From Thermohalobaculum sp039028795 (GTDB lineage Bacteria > Pseudomonadota > Alphaproteobacteria > Rhodobacterales > Rhodobacteraceae), in NCBI GenBank assembly GCA_039028795.1, contig JBCCHJ010000003.1:116456-180455 (forward strand): a stretch of 64,000 nucleotides of DNA, in the 5' to 3' direction. Made by a program: the position numbers and the translations under genes. Below the pieces are notes generated by a model. That model worked only from the letters and a program-made list of their open reading frames with translations, had not been told where the DNA came from and did not search any database. This document shows, one piece after another, positions 35,299 through 44,234 of the stretch (within the stretch, counting starts at the first letter, position 1; every line of letters starts with the position of its first letter).

Positions 35299-36645
35299 AT
35301 GCCTAAGACGGAAGTTACCGCGAACAATGTGAAGCAGAAAATTTCAGAGATGCAGATCAAGGGTTTCACCAAAGAGTGGTGGATCAAGACCTGCCCAGAC
35401 GGTGTCGATGGCGCTAAGGTTGAGAAAGCGTTCGCACCACTGAAGAGCATCGCAAACGAAGGCGGGCACCTGTCGCCGAACATGATGGACAAAAGTGCTG
35501 CCTTCATCCAGGCAATGGACAATCTTCTTACTTCGATCCGCAAAATACTAAAGGACACCAAGGATAAAAAGTCGCCAATCGCAAAGTTGTGCGATGCCTA
35601 TATCAGCACGATCGCTGCAAGGGTCACAGCAGCGCAAGGGGCGCAGAACGCCCAGCCGGAAGCCGACGACTTACAGGCACTGGTGAAAGAGCACGTTGAA
35701 CCAATTGCCCGCGCCAAGGTGCATTGTGACAAGGTTATCAAAGGCTTCAAACCCGTTCTAGAAAACAGCAAGAAAGCGCTGCAACAAGCCTTCCAAGCAG
35801 TTCGCGACCAACCGGACAAACCAACAGCTGACTCTCTAAAGATTTTGCAAGTTGCCCTGCAAGAGGCGAAGGCCACAGCAAAGGGCCGCCTGAAAGTGGA
35901 GCAGGCGTATAATCAGATAAAGGCTGCGACCAAACTGGGGCCTATGCCGGACAAAGTGAAAAACGTTGCAGAGTTGACAGTCGAAAAGCTGAACAAGTCG
36001 CTCCAGGTCTTGGAATACTGGCTAAGCGACGACCATCCGCACGCCAATTTGATAAAGGCAACAGAGAAAAAGTACATCGAGCTGCAACAGAAAGCTGGCA
36101 TGAAAGTCGAGGAGAAATTTAAAGAGGAAGAATTTGAATTGGACGACCATGATGACCCCTACTATCTTGAAGAAGAAGACGATACGCCTGATAGCGAAGA
36201 ATTGAGGGCGGTGAAGAACGTACTTAAAGTAGAAAGCGAAAAGATTCTTGAAATATACAAGAAAACATACTCACTTTCTGAAGACGTGAAAAAAACTTTC
36301 AAACAAGTAAGAGCGTTGATGGGAAAAGAATTTCCGGCCAAAAAGAAAGTGGATCTTGTAAACCTTCTCGTACAACAGACCCGCACTGATCTTGGCAATA
36401 TAAATAAACTTCAAAAAGAAATTGATGAACGGGATATAGAAGAAGTCTCACAAAATTGGGACGTGAACGACAAATTTGTCACGGCGAAAACTGTGGAGGT
36501 TATAAAGAACACTGACCAATTGAAAGAGATGTTCCAAAAGGCCGTCAAGGTCCATACGGCTACAACGTCCGATCTCAGCAAGCTGAGTGACGATCCGGAG
36601 ATCAAAACCGAGCGTGTCACACCACAATACAGCGACGAACTCTGA
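35299..36645 (+). CDS. Lysine-rich, all-helical protein of unknown function (paralog A)
   Basis: 448 residues from ATG 35299; the GGAG six bases upstream makes it better than ATG 35287. No signal peptide or membrane helix. Composition is lysine, glutamate, alanine and leucine; several long amphipathic helices or coiled coils are likely, plus an acidic patch EEEFELDDHDDPYYLEEEDD (about 276-295). The N-terminus shares the spaced motif KGF-x4-W-x-K-x7-G-x-KV with paralog B. Codon use and GC look lower than the core genome. No family recognised; a cytoplasmic structural, phage-like or secreted role are all open. Confidence 0.72.
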   Translation: MPKTEVTANNVKQKISEMQIKGFTKEWWIKTCPDGVDGAKVEKAFAPLKSIANEGGHLSPNMMDKSAAFIQAMDNLLTSIRKILKDTKDKKSPIAKLCDAYISTIAARVTAAQGAQNAQPEADDLQALVKEHVEPIARAKVHCDKVIKGFKPVLENSKKALQQAFQAVRDQPDKPTADSLKILQVALQEAKATAKGRLKVEQAYNQIKAATKLGPMPDKVKNVAELTVEKLNKSLQVLEYWLSDDHPHANLIKATEKKYIELQQKAGMKVEEKFKEEEFELDDHDDPYYLEEEDDTPDSEELRAVKNVLKVESEKILEIYKKTYSLSEDVKKTFKQVRALMGKEFPAKKKVDLVNLLVQQTRTDLGNINKLQKEIDERDIEEVSQNWDVNDKFVTAKTVEVIKNTDQLKEMFQKAVKVHTATTSDLSKLSDDPEIKTERVTPQYSDEL

Positions 36646-37066
36646 TTTTGCAGGCGAGACAGGGCGGCTGAGTATTTCCCAGCCGTCCACCATTAGGTGC
36701 AAAAAACTAGGCACGCAGGGTGCCGCCCGACTTTTAAATATCGTAATGATGTGCAGGCTTTAAACGATGCGCACTTGGCCAGGATTCCCTCGAACATGGC
36801 AGCGGCCTTTTGCGTGGCGTCATCAACATGTTTCTAGTAAATGAAAATGATGGGCTGAACCATTGGTTGCCCCATAAACTCAATCTCTAAAATCATCGTT
36901 CCATATCGGGGCGATCACGGCATGAATTCGCCGCGAAATATTCAGTGGTCCTTAGGTCCAGTTGTTGCAAACAATACGGCCAACTGGTCAAACTCAGTTG
37001 CTTGTCTTGCGGCATCGCAAGAAACCCCTATAAGTCCCGCCTAAAAAGTACCTTTGAGGGAAGAGT
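36646..37066. other. Gene-free stretch after paralog A
   Basis: About 420 bp. A GC-rich partial dyad (GGCTG...CAGCC around 36664-36687) may end the paralog A transcript but has no T-tract. At 37057 GAGGGAAGAG is a ribosome site serving the truncated permease start. Otherwise nothing. Confidence 0.4.
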
Positions 37067-37159
37067 ATGGACGCGCTTGGTCTGACGCTGGAAATGGTCG
37101 TCGTGCTGTGCGTTCTTGGTCTGACCGTCTTCCTTTTTGTTCCAGGAAGCTGCCATTGA
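37067..37159 (+). pseudogene. Truncated 5' end of a membrane permease (SLC13-like)
   Basis: ATG 37067 with GAGGGAAGAG upstream reads MDALGLTLEMVVVLCVLGL TVFLFV, resembling the first helix of SLC13-family sodium/anion permeases of this group, then departs into PGSCH and a stop. Homology is broken exactly where the regulator's convergent 3' end begins, so DNA insertion or deletion cut the gene. The remainder is not in the window. SLC13 assignment is from memory of the start sequence and is tentative. Confidence 0.35.
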
Positions 37160-37161
37160 GA

Positions 37162-38739
37162 TTAATCGAATTGATCACCATGTCCGATATCCAAACCAGC
37201 CATTCTAAGGCCATCAAGGATCTGTTTCCGCGCACGCTCATCCTGCAGCGGAAACTGTTTTCGGATAGATAGAATTCCAAAATCGCGGCACGCCCTTCGC
37301 GCCCGCAGTATTGCATCTGACGCCTCTTTGGTCTTTCCGAGATGTCCTAAAGCGCAAACCTCGCCAAGATGCGCAGTCAATCCCGCATCTGGCAAAAGCT
37401 GCGCCTTTCTGGACAATTCGACTGCCTTGTCAAATTTATCCAAAAGAACTGCTGCGAGCGCGTGACCGCCCAAAGTAATCACTTGTAAGGAATCTTGCGG
37501 ACTGGTCAGCGTTGCCCTGTCGAACGCATCGATCGCCTCCCCAGGACGATTGATTTGTAAGTAAAGCATCCCGAGTACACAGTGTGACCATCCAAGATTG
37601 GGATTCAACTCTGTCGCCTTCTTGAGCGCCGCGATGGCCTCGTCGACTTCGTTAAGTGCGAACTTTGTTCGGGCAAGCGCAACCCAGGCGAAGGGCACTC
37701 TTGCATCTATCTCGAGGGCTTTTTGGGCATGATCGTGCGCCACCAATCTCAGACGCAGGGCCTCCGCGTCGTCAATTGCATGATCAGTGTCAAGCAGTTG
37801 AATACAGATCGCGTAAGCAAGCGTTGCATATGCCTCGGCAAACCTTGGCATTTGTGCAATGGCCCGCTCTAAGAACTCAATCGCTGCTTCTTGCTTGGCA
37901 GGCGCGAGGCTCGTGAAAAGGCCATAACCGCAGCAATAATTTTCCCACGCCGACAAGTCGTTTGCAGCTTTTCCGCTAGCTAGTCGATGTTCGTTCTCGT
38001 AAATCCGCGTTACTACACAGGTAGCAACTGCGGTCGTGATATTAACCTGATCGTCAAAAAGACTGTATGCAGACACTTCGTAGCTTTCTGACCATATTTG
38101 GGTCTCGGACTGAGATTCGATTAGTCCTATCGTGACACGTAACCCAGAACCCAATGGCCGCACCGTACCTTCGATCAAATAATGAGAACCTATCTTTTGG
38201 CCGATCTGCTTTGCTGTAAGACCAAGGCCTTTGATTGAAAATGATGAGTTTCTGGCCAGCACCCGGATCAGCCCGAAACGCGAAACCTGCGCAATGACTT
38301 CATCGGCAAGTCCGTCCGCTATCGAGGATAGGCCTCCGTCAGATGATAGGTTTTCAAACGGTAGAACAGCCAGAACACAAGGATAACCCGGTTCTACACT
38401 CACTGAACCAGTGTTTTCAACTTCACCGGCTGCATCCTCTTCAGGCGCAACGAAGCGAACGCCACGGCCATAAAAAGTGCGGATCAAGCCGTCTTCACGG
38501 CCTGCATCACCGATAGCTTTCCGAAGATCACGCACAGCGCTTGTGAATGTGGCATCCGAGATTGCCCTACCATCCCAAACGGCTTCGATAACTTCTTCTT
38601 TCGAAACAATCCGATCACGATGGTTGATCAAGAATTCAAGCAAAGCAAAGGGGCGCGGTGTGAGTGGCACTGGTGAGCCGTCGCGGCTTACCACAAGCAT
38701 ATTCGTATCGATTTGCAGGTTCCCGAATTGGTGAATCAT
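37162..38739 (-). CDS. CadC-like winged-helix transcriptional regulator with TolB-like and TPR domains
   Basis: 525 residues from ATG 38739. An OmpR/CadC-type winged helix (residues about 1-100: VPLTPRPFALLEFLINHRDRIVSKEEVIEAVWDGR, FTSAVRDLRKAIGD, IRTFYGRGVRFVA) leads to a TolB/FlgO-like domain (about 120-240: VLAVLPFENLSSDGGLSSIADGL) and then six or so TPR units (260-500). No transmembrane helix, so it is soluble. It sits between the two lysine-rich paralogs, divergent from B, and iterated boxes stand before both. A decayed copy of its C-terminal half lies at 53860-54525. Confidence 0.85.
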   Translation of the reverse strand: MIHQFGNLQIDTNMLVVSRDGSPVPLTPRPFALLEFLINHRDRIVSKEEVIEAVWDGRAISDATFTSAVRDLRKAIGDAGREDGLIRTFYGRGVRFVAPEEDAAGEVENTGSVSVEPGYPCVLAVLPFENLSSDGGLSSIADGLADEVIAQVSRFGLIRVLARNSSFSIKGLGLTAKQIGQKIGSHYLIEGTVRPLGSGLRVTIGLIESQSETQIWSESYEVSAYSLFDDQVNITTAVATCVVTRIYENEHRLASGKAANDLSAWENYCCGYGLFTSLAPAKQEAAIEFLERAIAQMPRFAEAYATLAYAICIQLLDTDHAIDDAEALRLRLVAHDHAQKALEIDARVPFAWVALARTKFALNEVDEAIAALKKATELNPNLGWSHCVLGMLYLQINRPGEAIDAFDRATLTSPQDSLQVITLGGHALAAVLLDKFDKAVELSRKAQLLPDAGLTAHLGEVCALGHLGKTKEASDAILRARRACRDFGILSIRKQFPLQDERARKQILDGLRMAGLDIGHGDQFD

Positions 38740-38790
38740 CGCTCCCACCCGGTCGTTGAATCACGCCGCCGCAACTCATCCTATACTCAT

Positions 38791-38873
38791 CCCAGATTTC
38801 CCCAGAATTCAAAGGATTTCACCCTAATTCTGAATGCGAAATACCCCAGATTGCCCCGAATTGCCCCGAATTG
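38791..38873. promoter_or_regulatory. Ten-bp iterated boxes between the regulator and paralog B
   Basis: CCCAGATTTC (38791), CCCAGAATTC (38801), AAAGGATTTC (38811), ACCCTAATTC (38821), then CCCCAGATTG (38844), CCCCGAATTG (38854), CCCCGAATTG (38864). Seven units in 10-bp phase within two blocks. The same box type precedes paralog A. Likely binding array for the adjacent regulator, which could control itself and both paralogs. Confidence 0.6.
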
Positions 38874-38935
38874 ACCGGCAATCGAAATGGTAAAATGATG
38901 GTCAATAAGCGAATTTCACGGTAGGGAGATATCAG

Positions 38936-40138
38936 ATGCCGATCCCAAACAAGAACGACATTCTGGGCAAAGGCTTCGACGCTGATTACTGGAGCAAAAA
39001 TCGCGCACGCATTGCGCATGGCTCGAAAGTCGGCGCAAACATCAAGACGTTGAGAAAAATGTGCGGTGCCAACGGATACATTCCGGTAAAATATGTCAGC
39101 ACGCCGGAAGACCTCGTCAAAGTCCTGGAAGCTTTCAAGAAGCTGCGGAATGCCATTGGTGTGGCTTCTGGCAAGGCCAAAGGAAAAGCGCCTGACACCG
39201 TTAAATACTGCAGCAACTTCCTCGCCGCCATATCGGTTCGAGAAGAGGACGCCCGGAATCTGTGCAAAGAGGCGCAAAACAAAGCAGGCGGTATGGATGG
39301 TAAGGACCTCAAAAAGGGTAAGGAGATTCATAAGGCGATCAAGGATCATCTCGTCACCGCCAAGGATACGCTGAAGCGTGCAAAAGCCCTGAACCTTGAG
39401 ACCAAAAACCAGCAGAAGATCATTGCCGATGGGCTCAAGAAAAACCCACCAACCACACAAGAACTCAAGAAAATGCGAGACGCGGCAAATAATATAGCCG
39501 GCATCTACAAGTTGTGGGTCAACTTCGCAAAAATTTGCGCGAAAATTGGCACAGAGTGGAACCTGAAAAAAATACCAGAACAGATCAAACCCACCGTAGC
39601 ACCGACGCTTAAAGCCATCGATGTCGAGTACAAGCAAATCGAGGCTGAACTGAAAAAGAAGGTTCAACAACTCGAAGTCACGAAGGCGACTACGGACTGC
39701 GACATTGCAGAGTCAAGGATCTATGCCGCACTTGTAAGAACCGAAGGAAAGCGCGCCGGGCAGATCTATATCGGTATGGCCAAAGTCATGGGCACAGTGA
39801 ATGACGCAATGTCGTCCCTGAAAAAGGACGTGGCAAACAAAAACAAGAGCGGAATTTTAAAGCACGATTTGGTCAATGCAGTCGTCAACCATCAGAAGGC
39901 CCTGTTGGCAAAGCTGACCATACGGCAGAACGAGGTGAAGGCACTGAGGTCTCCCGCGATGTCGACGAAGTGGCCAAAACATGTGGTGGCCCATTTCGAC
40001 AAACAGACCAAAAGCAGTCTCAGCACAATCACCACTACCCGCAAGTACCTTGCACAATGCGCATTGGACTTAAAGGCCATCGGCACCGAATTGGACGGGA
40101 TGCTGAAAGATGTGGCAATGCTGATGGAAGGCAACTGA
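38936..40138 (+). CDS. Lysine-rich, all-helical protein of unknown function (paralog B)
   Basis: 400 residues from ATG 38936 (AGGGAGAT upstream). No signal peptide or membrane helix; lysine-rich and strongly helical. Residues 12-32 hold KGF-x4-W-x-K-x7-G-x-KV, spaced identically in paralog A (21-41), and both have a Cys near residue 92-98 in a similar helix (KYCSNFLAAI / KLCDAYISTI). Its promoter region carries the iterated boxes. Unknown function; paired genes under one regulator suggest they work together or in alternation. Confidence 0.72.
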   Translation: MPIPNKNDILGKGFDADYWSKNRARIAHGSKVGANIKTLRKMCGANGYIPVKYVSTPEDLVKVLEAFKKLRNAIGVASGKAKGKAPDTVKYCSNFLAAISVREEDARNLCKEAQNKAGGMDGKDLKKGKEIHKAIKDHLVTAKDTLKRAKALNLETKNQQKIIADGLKKNPPTTQELKKMRDAANNIAGIYKLWVNFAKICAKIGTEWNLKKIPEQIKPTVAPTLKAIDVEYKQIEAELKKKVQQLEVTKATTDCDIAESRIYAALVRTEGKRAGQIYIGMAKVMGTVNDAMSSLKKDVANKNKSGILKHDLVNAVVNHQKALLAKLTIRQNEVKALRSPAMSTKWPKHVVAHFDKQTKSSLSTITTTRKYLAQCALDLKAIGTELDGMLKDVAMLMEGN

Positions 40139-40549
40139 TCGAGCATCAATTCAACGGGCATCTTTACCTTTAAGCTGCCCGTGCCAACCTAACGACGCCT
40201 AGACATGCGTGTTAACCACGACCGGCGAATGTCCGCTCCAGCAACCTTGTTTCTGCTTTGACGCACCGCACTATGATGCTGAATGGGCTCAATCCGGTCA
40301 TCTGACGCTTTCTGTCAAGCTTGCGGGCTTCCAAGGTCGGCTTCGCGGGACGAAGCTGACATTCAACAATAAGGAAGCAATGGCTGCTTTATCTACGAAG
40401 TAGCCGTCCACATCACTGGGGTTTATGTCCGGTATTGGGCAAGACCGAGCGTTGCAAGAATACTGAGCCAACCGGTTTTCGAGAAGATTTTTCAAACCCA
40501 AGCAGTTTTTGAAACCCATACAATACGGGGGGTCTATGGTTCTGAGGTA
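40139..40549. other. Gene-free stretch after paralog B
   Basis: About 410 bp between convergent paralog B and the PfpI gene. 40225-40290 contains GAATGTCCGCTCCAGCAA, a phrase of the degenerate filler seen elsewhere in the window (compare 44125-44145). No clear terminator or gene. Confidence 0.4.
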
Positions 40550-41386
40550 TCAATATTTGGGCAATTTCCTTCTGGCTGCTTTACCCAATTCTGCTGCACG
40601 GTCAGAAAAGCCTGGGAACATACCGGTTAGCATCGCCGTTACTTCAGGTGGCGCGGTATTCGGTGATCCCGCATTGAACGGCGGTGCGGGATCGTATTGC
40701 GCCAAAAGCTGCATCGCCATTGCGTAGGTTCGGTCCCGAAGAATCTCGATCATTGTCAAACCGAAATCGACGCCTGCGGTTACGCCAGCTCCGGTGATAC
40801 GATTGCGATCTCGAACGACACGCGCGGGGTCAAGAATTGCGCCAAGTTCTGCGATGGCTGGTTCCGTCACCCAATGGCTGGTCGCGCGATAGCCGTCCAG
40901 CAATCCTGCGGCGGCCAGAAGAACTGACCCAGTGCAGACCGACGTCACCCAGTCCGCCCGGGTGCCACGGTCGGCCACGAAGGCCATTGTTTCGGTATCT
41001 TCCAATACCTCCAGCGCTCCGCCCGCCGAACCCGGAACAAACAACACCGTCAAGTTCCGTGGCACATCGGCGAACACAGCATCGGGGATCACAACAAGGC
41101 CAGTATCACTGCGAATGGGATCCATAGTTTTGGCCACGACCTGAACCGTTGCACCCATCAAGCCCGCAAACATGTACTGGGGGCCAACAAGATCCAGGGC
41201 CGTGAATCCTGGATAGGCAAGCATCGCGACCTTGTCTGGCCGTGTCCAGTGTTCCGGAAAAGCCGACATGTCGTGACTGTGTTGAGCTTCGTCGGACCCG
41301 TCCCCAGACCCGTTGGAAGCCTTGGCCGTTCCTGCCAAGGCAGCACCAAGCGCCGACACCAATAGCTTTCGTCTTGCATTGTCCAT
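40550..41386 (-). CDS. Tat-exported DJ-1/PfpI protein, isonitrile-hydratase-like
   Basis: 278 residues. A twin-arginine-type leader (NARRKLLVSALGAALAGTAKA) suggests folded export. The class I glutaminase-like fold follows: VAMLAYPGFTALDLVGPQYMF (acid residue), FVPGSAGG, and the nucleophile elbow SVCTGSVLLAAAGLLDGYRATSHW, then TGAGVTAGVDFGLTMIE. This is the pattern of isonitrile hydratase and GlxA sensor domains, but no AraC domain is attached. Isonitrile hydratase adds water to R-NC to give N-formamides. Cotranscribed with a TonB-dependent receptor (11-bp gap). An exported enzyme of this kind is unusual. Confidence 0.78.
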   Translation of the reverse strand: MDNARRKLLVSALGAALAGTAKASNGSGDGSDEAQHSHDMSAFPEHWTRPDKVAMLAYPGFTALDLVGPQYMFAGLMGATVQVVAKTMDPIRSDTGLVVIPDAVFADVPRNLTVLFVPGSAGGALEVLEDTETMAFVADRGTRADWVTSVCTGSVLLAAAGLLDGYRATSHWVTEPAIAELGAILDPARVVRDRNRITGAGVTAGVDFGLTMIEILRDRTYAMAMQLLAQYDPAPPFNAGSPNTAPPEVTAMLTGMFPGFSDRAAELGKAARRKLPKY

Positions 41387-41397
41387 AACGCTCTCCT

Positions 41398-43536
41398 TCA
41401 GAATTTGACGGCAACGGTGCCGGTCGCAGCGATCCCCTCCGCAGGGGCGACCCGACCGTTGAAGTAGCCATATCGATCAAAATACGCATTGTCGGTCAGA
41501 TTGGTGACCGATAGGGCTGCGTCGAAGTATTCGTGCTGATAGCGGATCGCTGCATCGACCGTGAAGAACGGATCTGTTTTGAAGGCATTGTTGTCGCTGA
41601 CGAACTCGCCGGATTGGGCATAGATGCCTGCGCCAATGCTCAGGCCTTCAAAAAAGCCACTCTGAAACGCATACTCGCCCCAGAGACGTCCCGAATGGCG
41701 CGGCACGCCTGCGATCGCGTTGCCTGCCGGAATGACGCCCGTGCCTGTCGGTGCGTTCTTGGTGTACTCGGCATCAACAAAAGCATAGCTTCCCAGAAAC
41801 GAAATCTCTGGGGTTGCGTTCCATACAAGATCTGCATCAAACCCGCGCGAACGTTGTTCCCCGTTTGCCAAAGACAGAAACGTTGCGGGATCGGTGACTG
41901 CCACGTTTTTGCGATCAATTTGGTAAGCCGCCAAGGTGCCCGACAGGCCAAATCCGAAGTCGAACTTCACACCTGCTTCAAATTGCCGGGATGTTTCGGC
42001 CTCTGGCGTTCCGAGGAATTGCAGAAAGGGTTGACCTCGCATGCCTTCGCCATAGCTCGCAAAGACCGAAAATTCATCTGATAGGTCGAAGACCACCCCA
42101 GCGCGCGGCAAGAGCCGTGTTTCCTCGGTTCGCGCGACGGCACCAGCACCCCTTGTTTCCACAACAACCCGCGCCAACCGGGCTGACGCCAACAGATGGA
42201 CCCGGTCGTGGACCGTGCTTTGAATTTGGACAAAGCCGCCCATCGTCCTGTTCTCGACGAACTGGTTGTTCACCCCTGGGCCAGGATCGGTGTACGGAAT
42301 CGGAAAGGCTGGCGCGGTCAGGTCCAGGAAGACCGGCAGGAAAGCAACATCGATGAAACCTTCATCATCCAACGCAGAATAGTCGCCACCGAATAGGACT
42401 TTATTCTTAGTTGGCCCATAATCGAATTTCGCCAACACTGATCCAGAGAAGCTAAGCTCATCCTGTTCCTGGAAAAGCTCACCCGCGGCCAAGCCCCATG
42501 TCGATGGTGGAACGAACGGGACATCGGCACTGAAGCCATCCGCGCCCACAATTGTCTGAACGTTCTCTTCAAACTCGGACTGTGACCAGCGGGCCATCAG
42601 ATTGGCCGACCACATATCGTTGAATTCATGCTCTAACCGTGCGGTGACCGAAGCCGTGCGAGAGAAGCTGTCCTCGATATCCGCAGGACCAATGAAGAGA
42701 TCCGAGTCAATCCGGAACGGCCCGGCAATCGTGCCGGTTGCGGGCAGCCCCTGATATTCCGGCTGCTCCCAGCTTGAATAGCGCCCCTGCAAGGTCAGGC
42801 GTGTCTTTTCGCCCTTCAGCATCAGGGTCGGGTTCACCGAAAAACGCTCTGTCTCGACCACGTCGATCTGATGGTCCTGACGCGTATACTCACCCGTGAC
42901 ACGCAACAGGACATTTTCCGTTATCGGTTGGTTCAGATCGAAGAATGGCTGGATCAGGCCGTCCGTTCCCAGGCTGAGACCGAGTTCGGCAAAGCGTTTG
43001 TCCTCGGGCAGTTTAGACACGATGTTAACGACACCGCCGGGCAAGGCACCAGATCCACCGCCAAACAGGATTGCCGATGGTCCTTTCAGAACCTCGATCC
43101 GTTCAACATTGATCAGGCTTTCGCGGTCCCCGGGCGCATACTGGTAGACGGTAAACCCGTCCTGAAACTGTTCTGTCTGGAAACCGCGCAAGCGGGTGCC
43201 GTCAAAGGCAGGTGTTGAACGTTCATCATTTGGTTGAACCGCTGCAACGTTGCGAAGAGCCGCGCCCGTACTGCGGACTTGTTGGCTATCCAGCACCGAG
43301 CGCGGAATGACTGTGACCGATTGCGGGACTTCCTTGATGGGGGTTTCGGTGCCTGTTGCGGCATCGGTCGTCAATGCTTGAAATCCATCCACGGGACCTG
43401 CCGTGGTTTGTTCAACGTCGCCCGTGACAACGATGTCCGCGCCCTTCAGATCTGGCTCGGTTTCAGTTTGGGCGATGGCTGCACATGGTACAGCGATAAT
43501 GGCGGCGATGACCGCAACGCTTGATTTGAGTTCCAT
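41398..43536 (-). CDS. TonB-dependent siderophore-type receptor
   Basis: 712 residues from ATG 43536 (the frame runs to 43563). Signal peptide ending near AAIAQ, then the plug domain (IKEVPQSVTVIPRSVLDSQQVRSTGAALRNVAAVQPND, FQDGFTVYQYAPGDRESLINVERIEVLKGPSAILFGGGSGALPGGVVNIVSKLP), 22-strand barrel repeats, and a terminal aromatic-rich strand ending VAVKF. A TonB-box-like stretch lies in ADIVVTGD. It takes up a metal chelate across the outer membrane. Neighbours (DUF2946-like, isonitrile-hydratase-like) hint at copper or an isonitrile chelate rather than a classical catecholate; no regulator or inner-membrane permease is next to it. Confidence 0.9.
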   Translation of the reverse strand: MELKSSVAVIAAIIAVPCAAIAQTETEPDLKGADIVVTGDVEQTTAGPVDGFQALTTDAATGTETPIKEVPQSVTVIPRSVLDSQQVRSTGAALRNVAAVQPNDERSTPAFDGTRLRGFQTEQFQDGFTVYQYAPGDRESLINVERIEVLKGPSAILFGGGSGALPGGVVNIVSKLPEDKRFAELGLSLGTDGLIQPFFDLNQPITENVLLRVTGEYTRQDHQIDVVETERFSVNPTLMLKGEKTRLTLQGRYSSWEQPEYQGLPATGTIAGPFRIDSDLFIGPADIEDSFSRTASVTARLEHEFNDMWSANLMARWSQSEFEENVQTIVGADGFSADVPFVPPSTWGLAAGELFQEQDELSFSGSVLAKFDYGPTKNKVLFGGDYSALDDEGFIDVAFLPVFLDLTAPAFPIPYTDPGPGVNNQFVENRTMGGFVQIQSTVHDRVHLLASARLARVVVETRGAGAVARTEETRLLPRAGVVFDLSDEFSVFASYGEGMRGQPFLQFLGTPEAETSRQFEAGVKFDFGFGLSGTLAAYQIDRKNVAVTDPATFLSLANGEQRSRGFDADLVWNATPEISFLGSYAFVDAEYTKNAPTGTGVIPAGNAIAGVPRHSGRLWGEYAFQSGFFEGLSIGAGIYAQSGEFVSDNNAFKTDPFFTVDAAIRYQHEYFDAALSVTNLTDNAYFDRYGYFNGRVAPAEGIAATGTVAVKF

Positions 43537-43599
43537 TGGTCCACGTCTGGCTGAGCGCGCCACATGGCGCAGTTTGCCGCCCGTCAGGCGGCGGATGGT

Positions 43600-43974
43600 T
43601 CAGCTGTGCGTGGTGTCAGGTGGGTCGCGCGGTCGATAGGAAGACCGGTGTCGGATGGCACTGCTTAGATTAGCACACGCTGTCAGTTCAACATGCGAAG
43701 CTGCCAAAGCACGGCAGGCAACGAAGATTTGCCCACCGGATAGAAGGCTGGGCAAAGACAACAGTGCGCAGGCAGGACATTCGTGATGTGAGCCGGGGCC
43801 TTTGCTTTCGAGACCACAAATCTCGAGTGACTCGCCATAGACCTTCGAGAGCTGTGCAAGCTGGTCTGGCTTCACGTCTGCAGAGGCTTGATGAAAAACA
43901 CCAATAGAGGTTGCTACGATCAAGTGGATCGCAACGAGCATCTTTGCGAGCTTTGTCATCGGACCCATGCGCAT
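43600..43974 (-). CDS. DUF2946-like cysteine-rich exported protein
   Basis: About 125 residues from ATG 43974 (43968 and 43959 are alternatives; no strong ribosome site is seen). A hydrophobic signal/anchor LAKMLVAIHLIVATSIGVFHQASA is followed by a short domain with paired ligands CGLESKGPGSHHECPACALL and a C-terminal YRPRDPPD, which matches the arginine-proline end (RaPP) typical of DUF2946. Such genes lie beside copper-type TonB receptors. It opens the operon that continues into the receptor and PfpI genes. Metal binding by the Cys/His cluster is inferred. Confidence 0.6.
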   Translation of the reverse strand: MRMGPMTKLAKMLVAIHLIVATSIGVFHQASADVKPDQLAQLSKVYGESLEICGLESKGPGSHHECPACALLSLPSLLSGGQIFVACRALAASHVELTACANLSSAIRHRSSYRPRDPPDTTHS

Positions 43975-44234
43975 AATTGAGTTTTGCGAACAAGACTGTC
44001 TGTTCAAAATCAATTTTCCGAAGAGCGTCATTCCGCCGCACAAACGCGTGACCGGACATTCGCGGTGCTGCAGCAAATTGGGAGTCTGGGCTCAAACCCG
44101 ACCTTCGCTGTGCGCCGTACGAACGTCCGCTCTGGTGCAGCAATCCCACGTCCCTCCTTGGCGGCAAACGAACGGAAACGTCGCTGAGACTTCGAAGTTG
44201 GTGAATGAAGTTTGAGTAGAGTTCTACTCGGTTG

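Noticed and set aside
38819..39670. 283-codon open frame on the minus strand
   Set aside because: Antisense to paralog B and covers the iterated boxes; Phe/Leu-rich reading of lysine codons.
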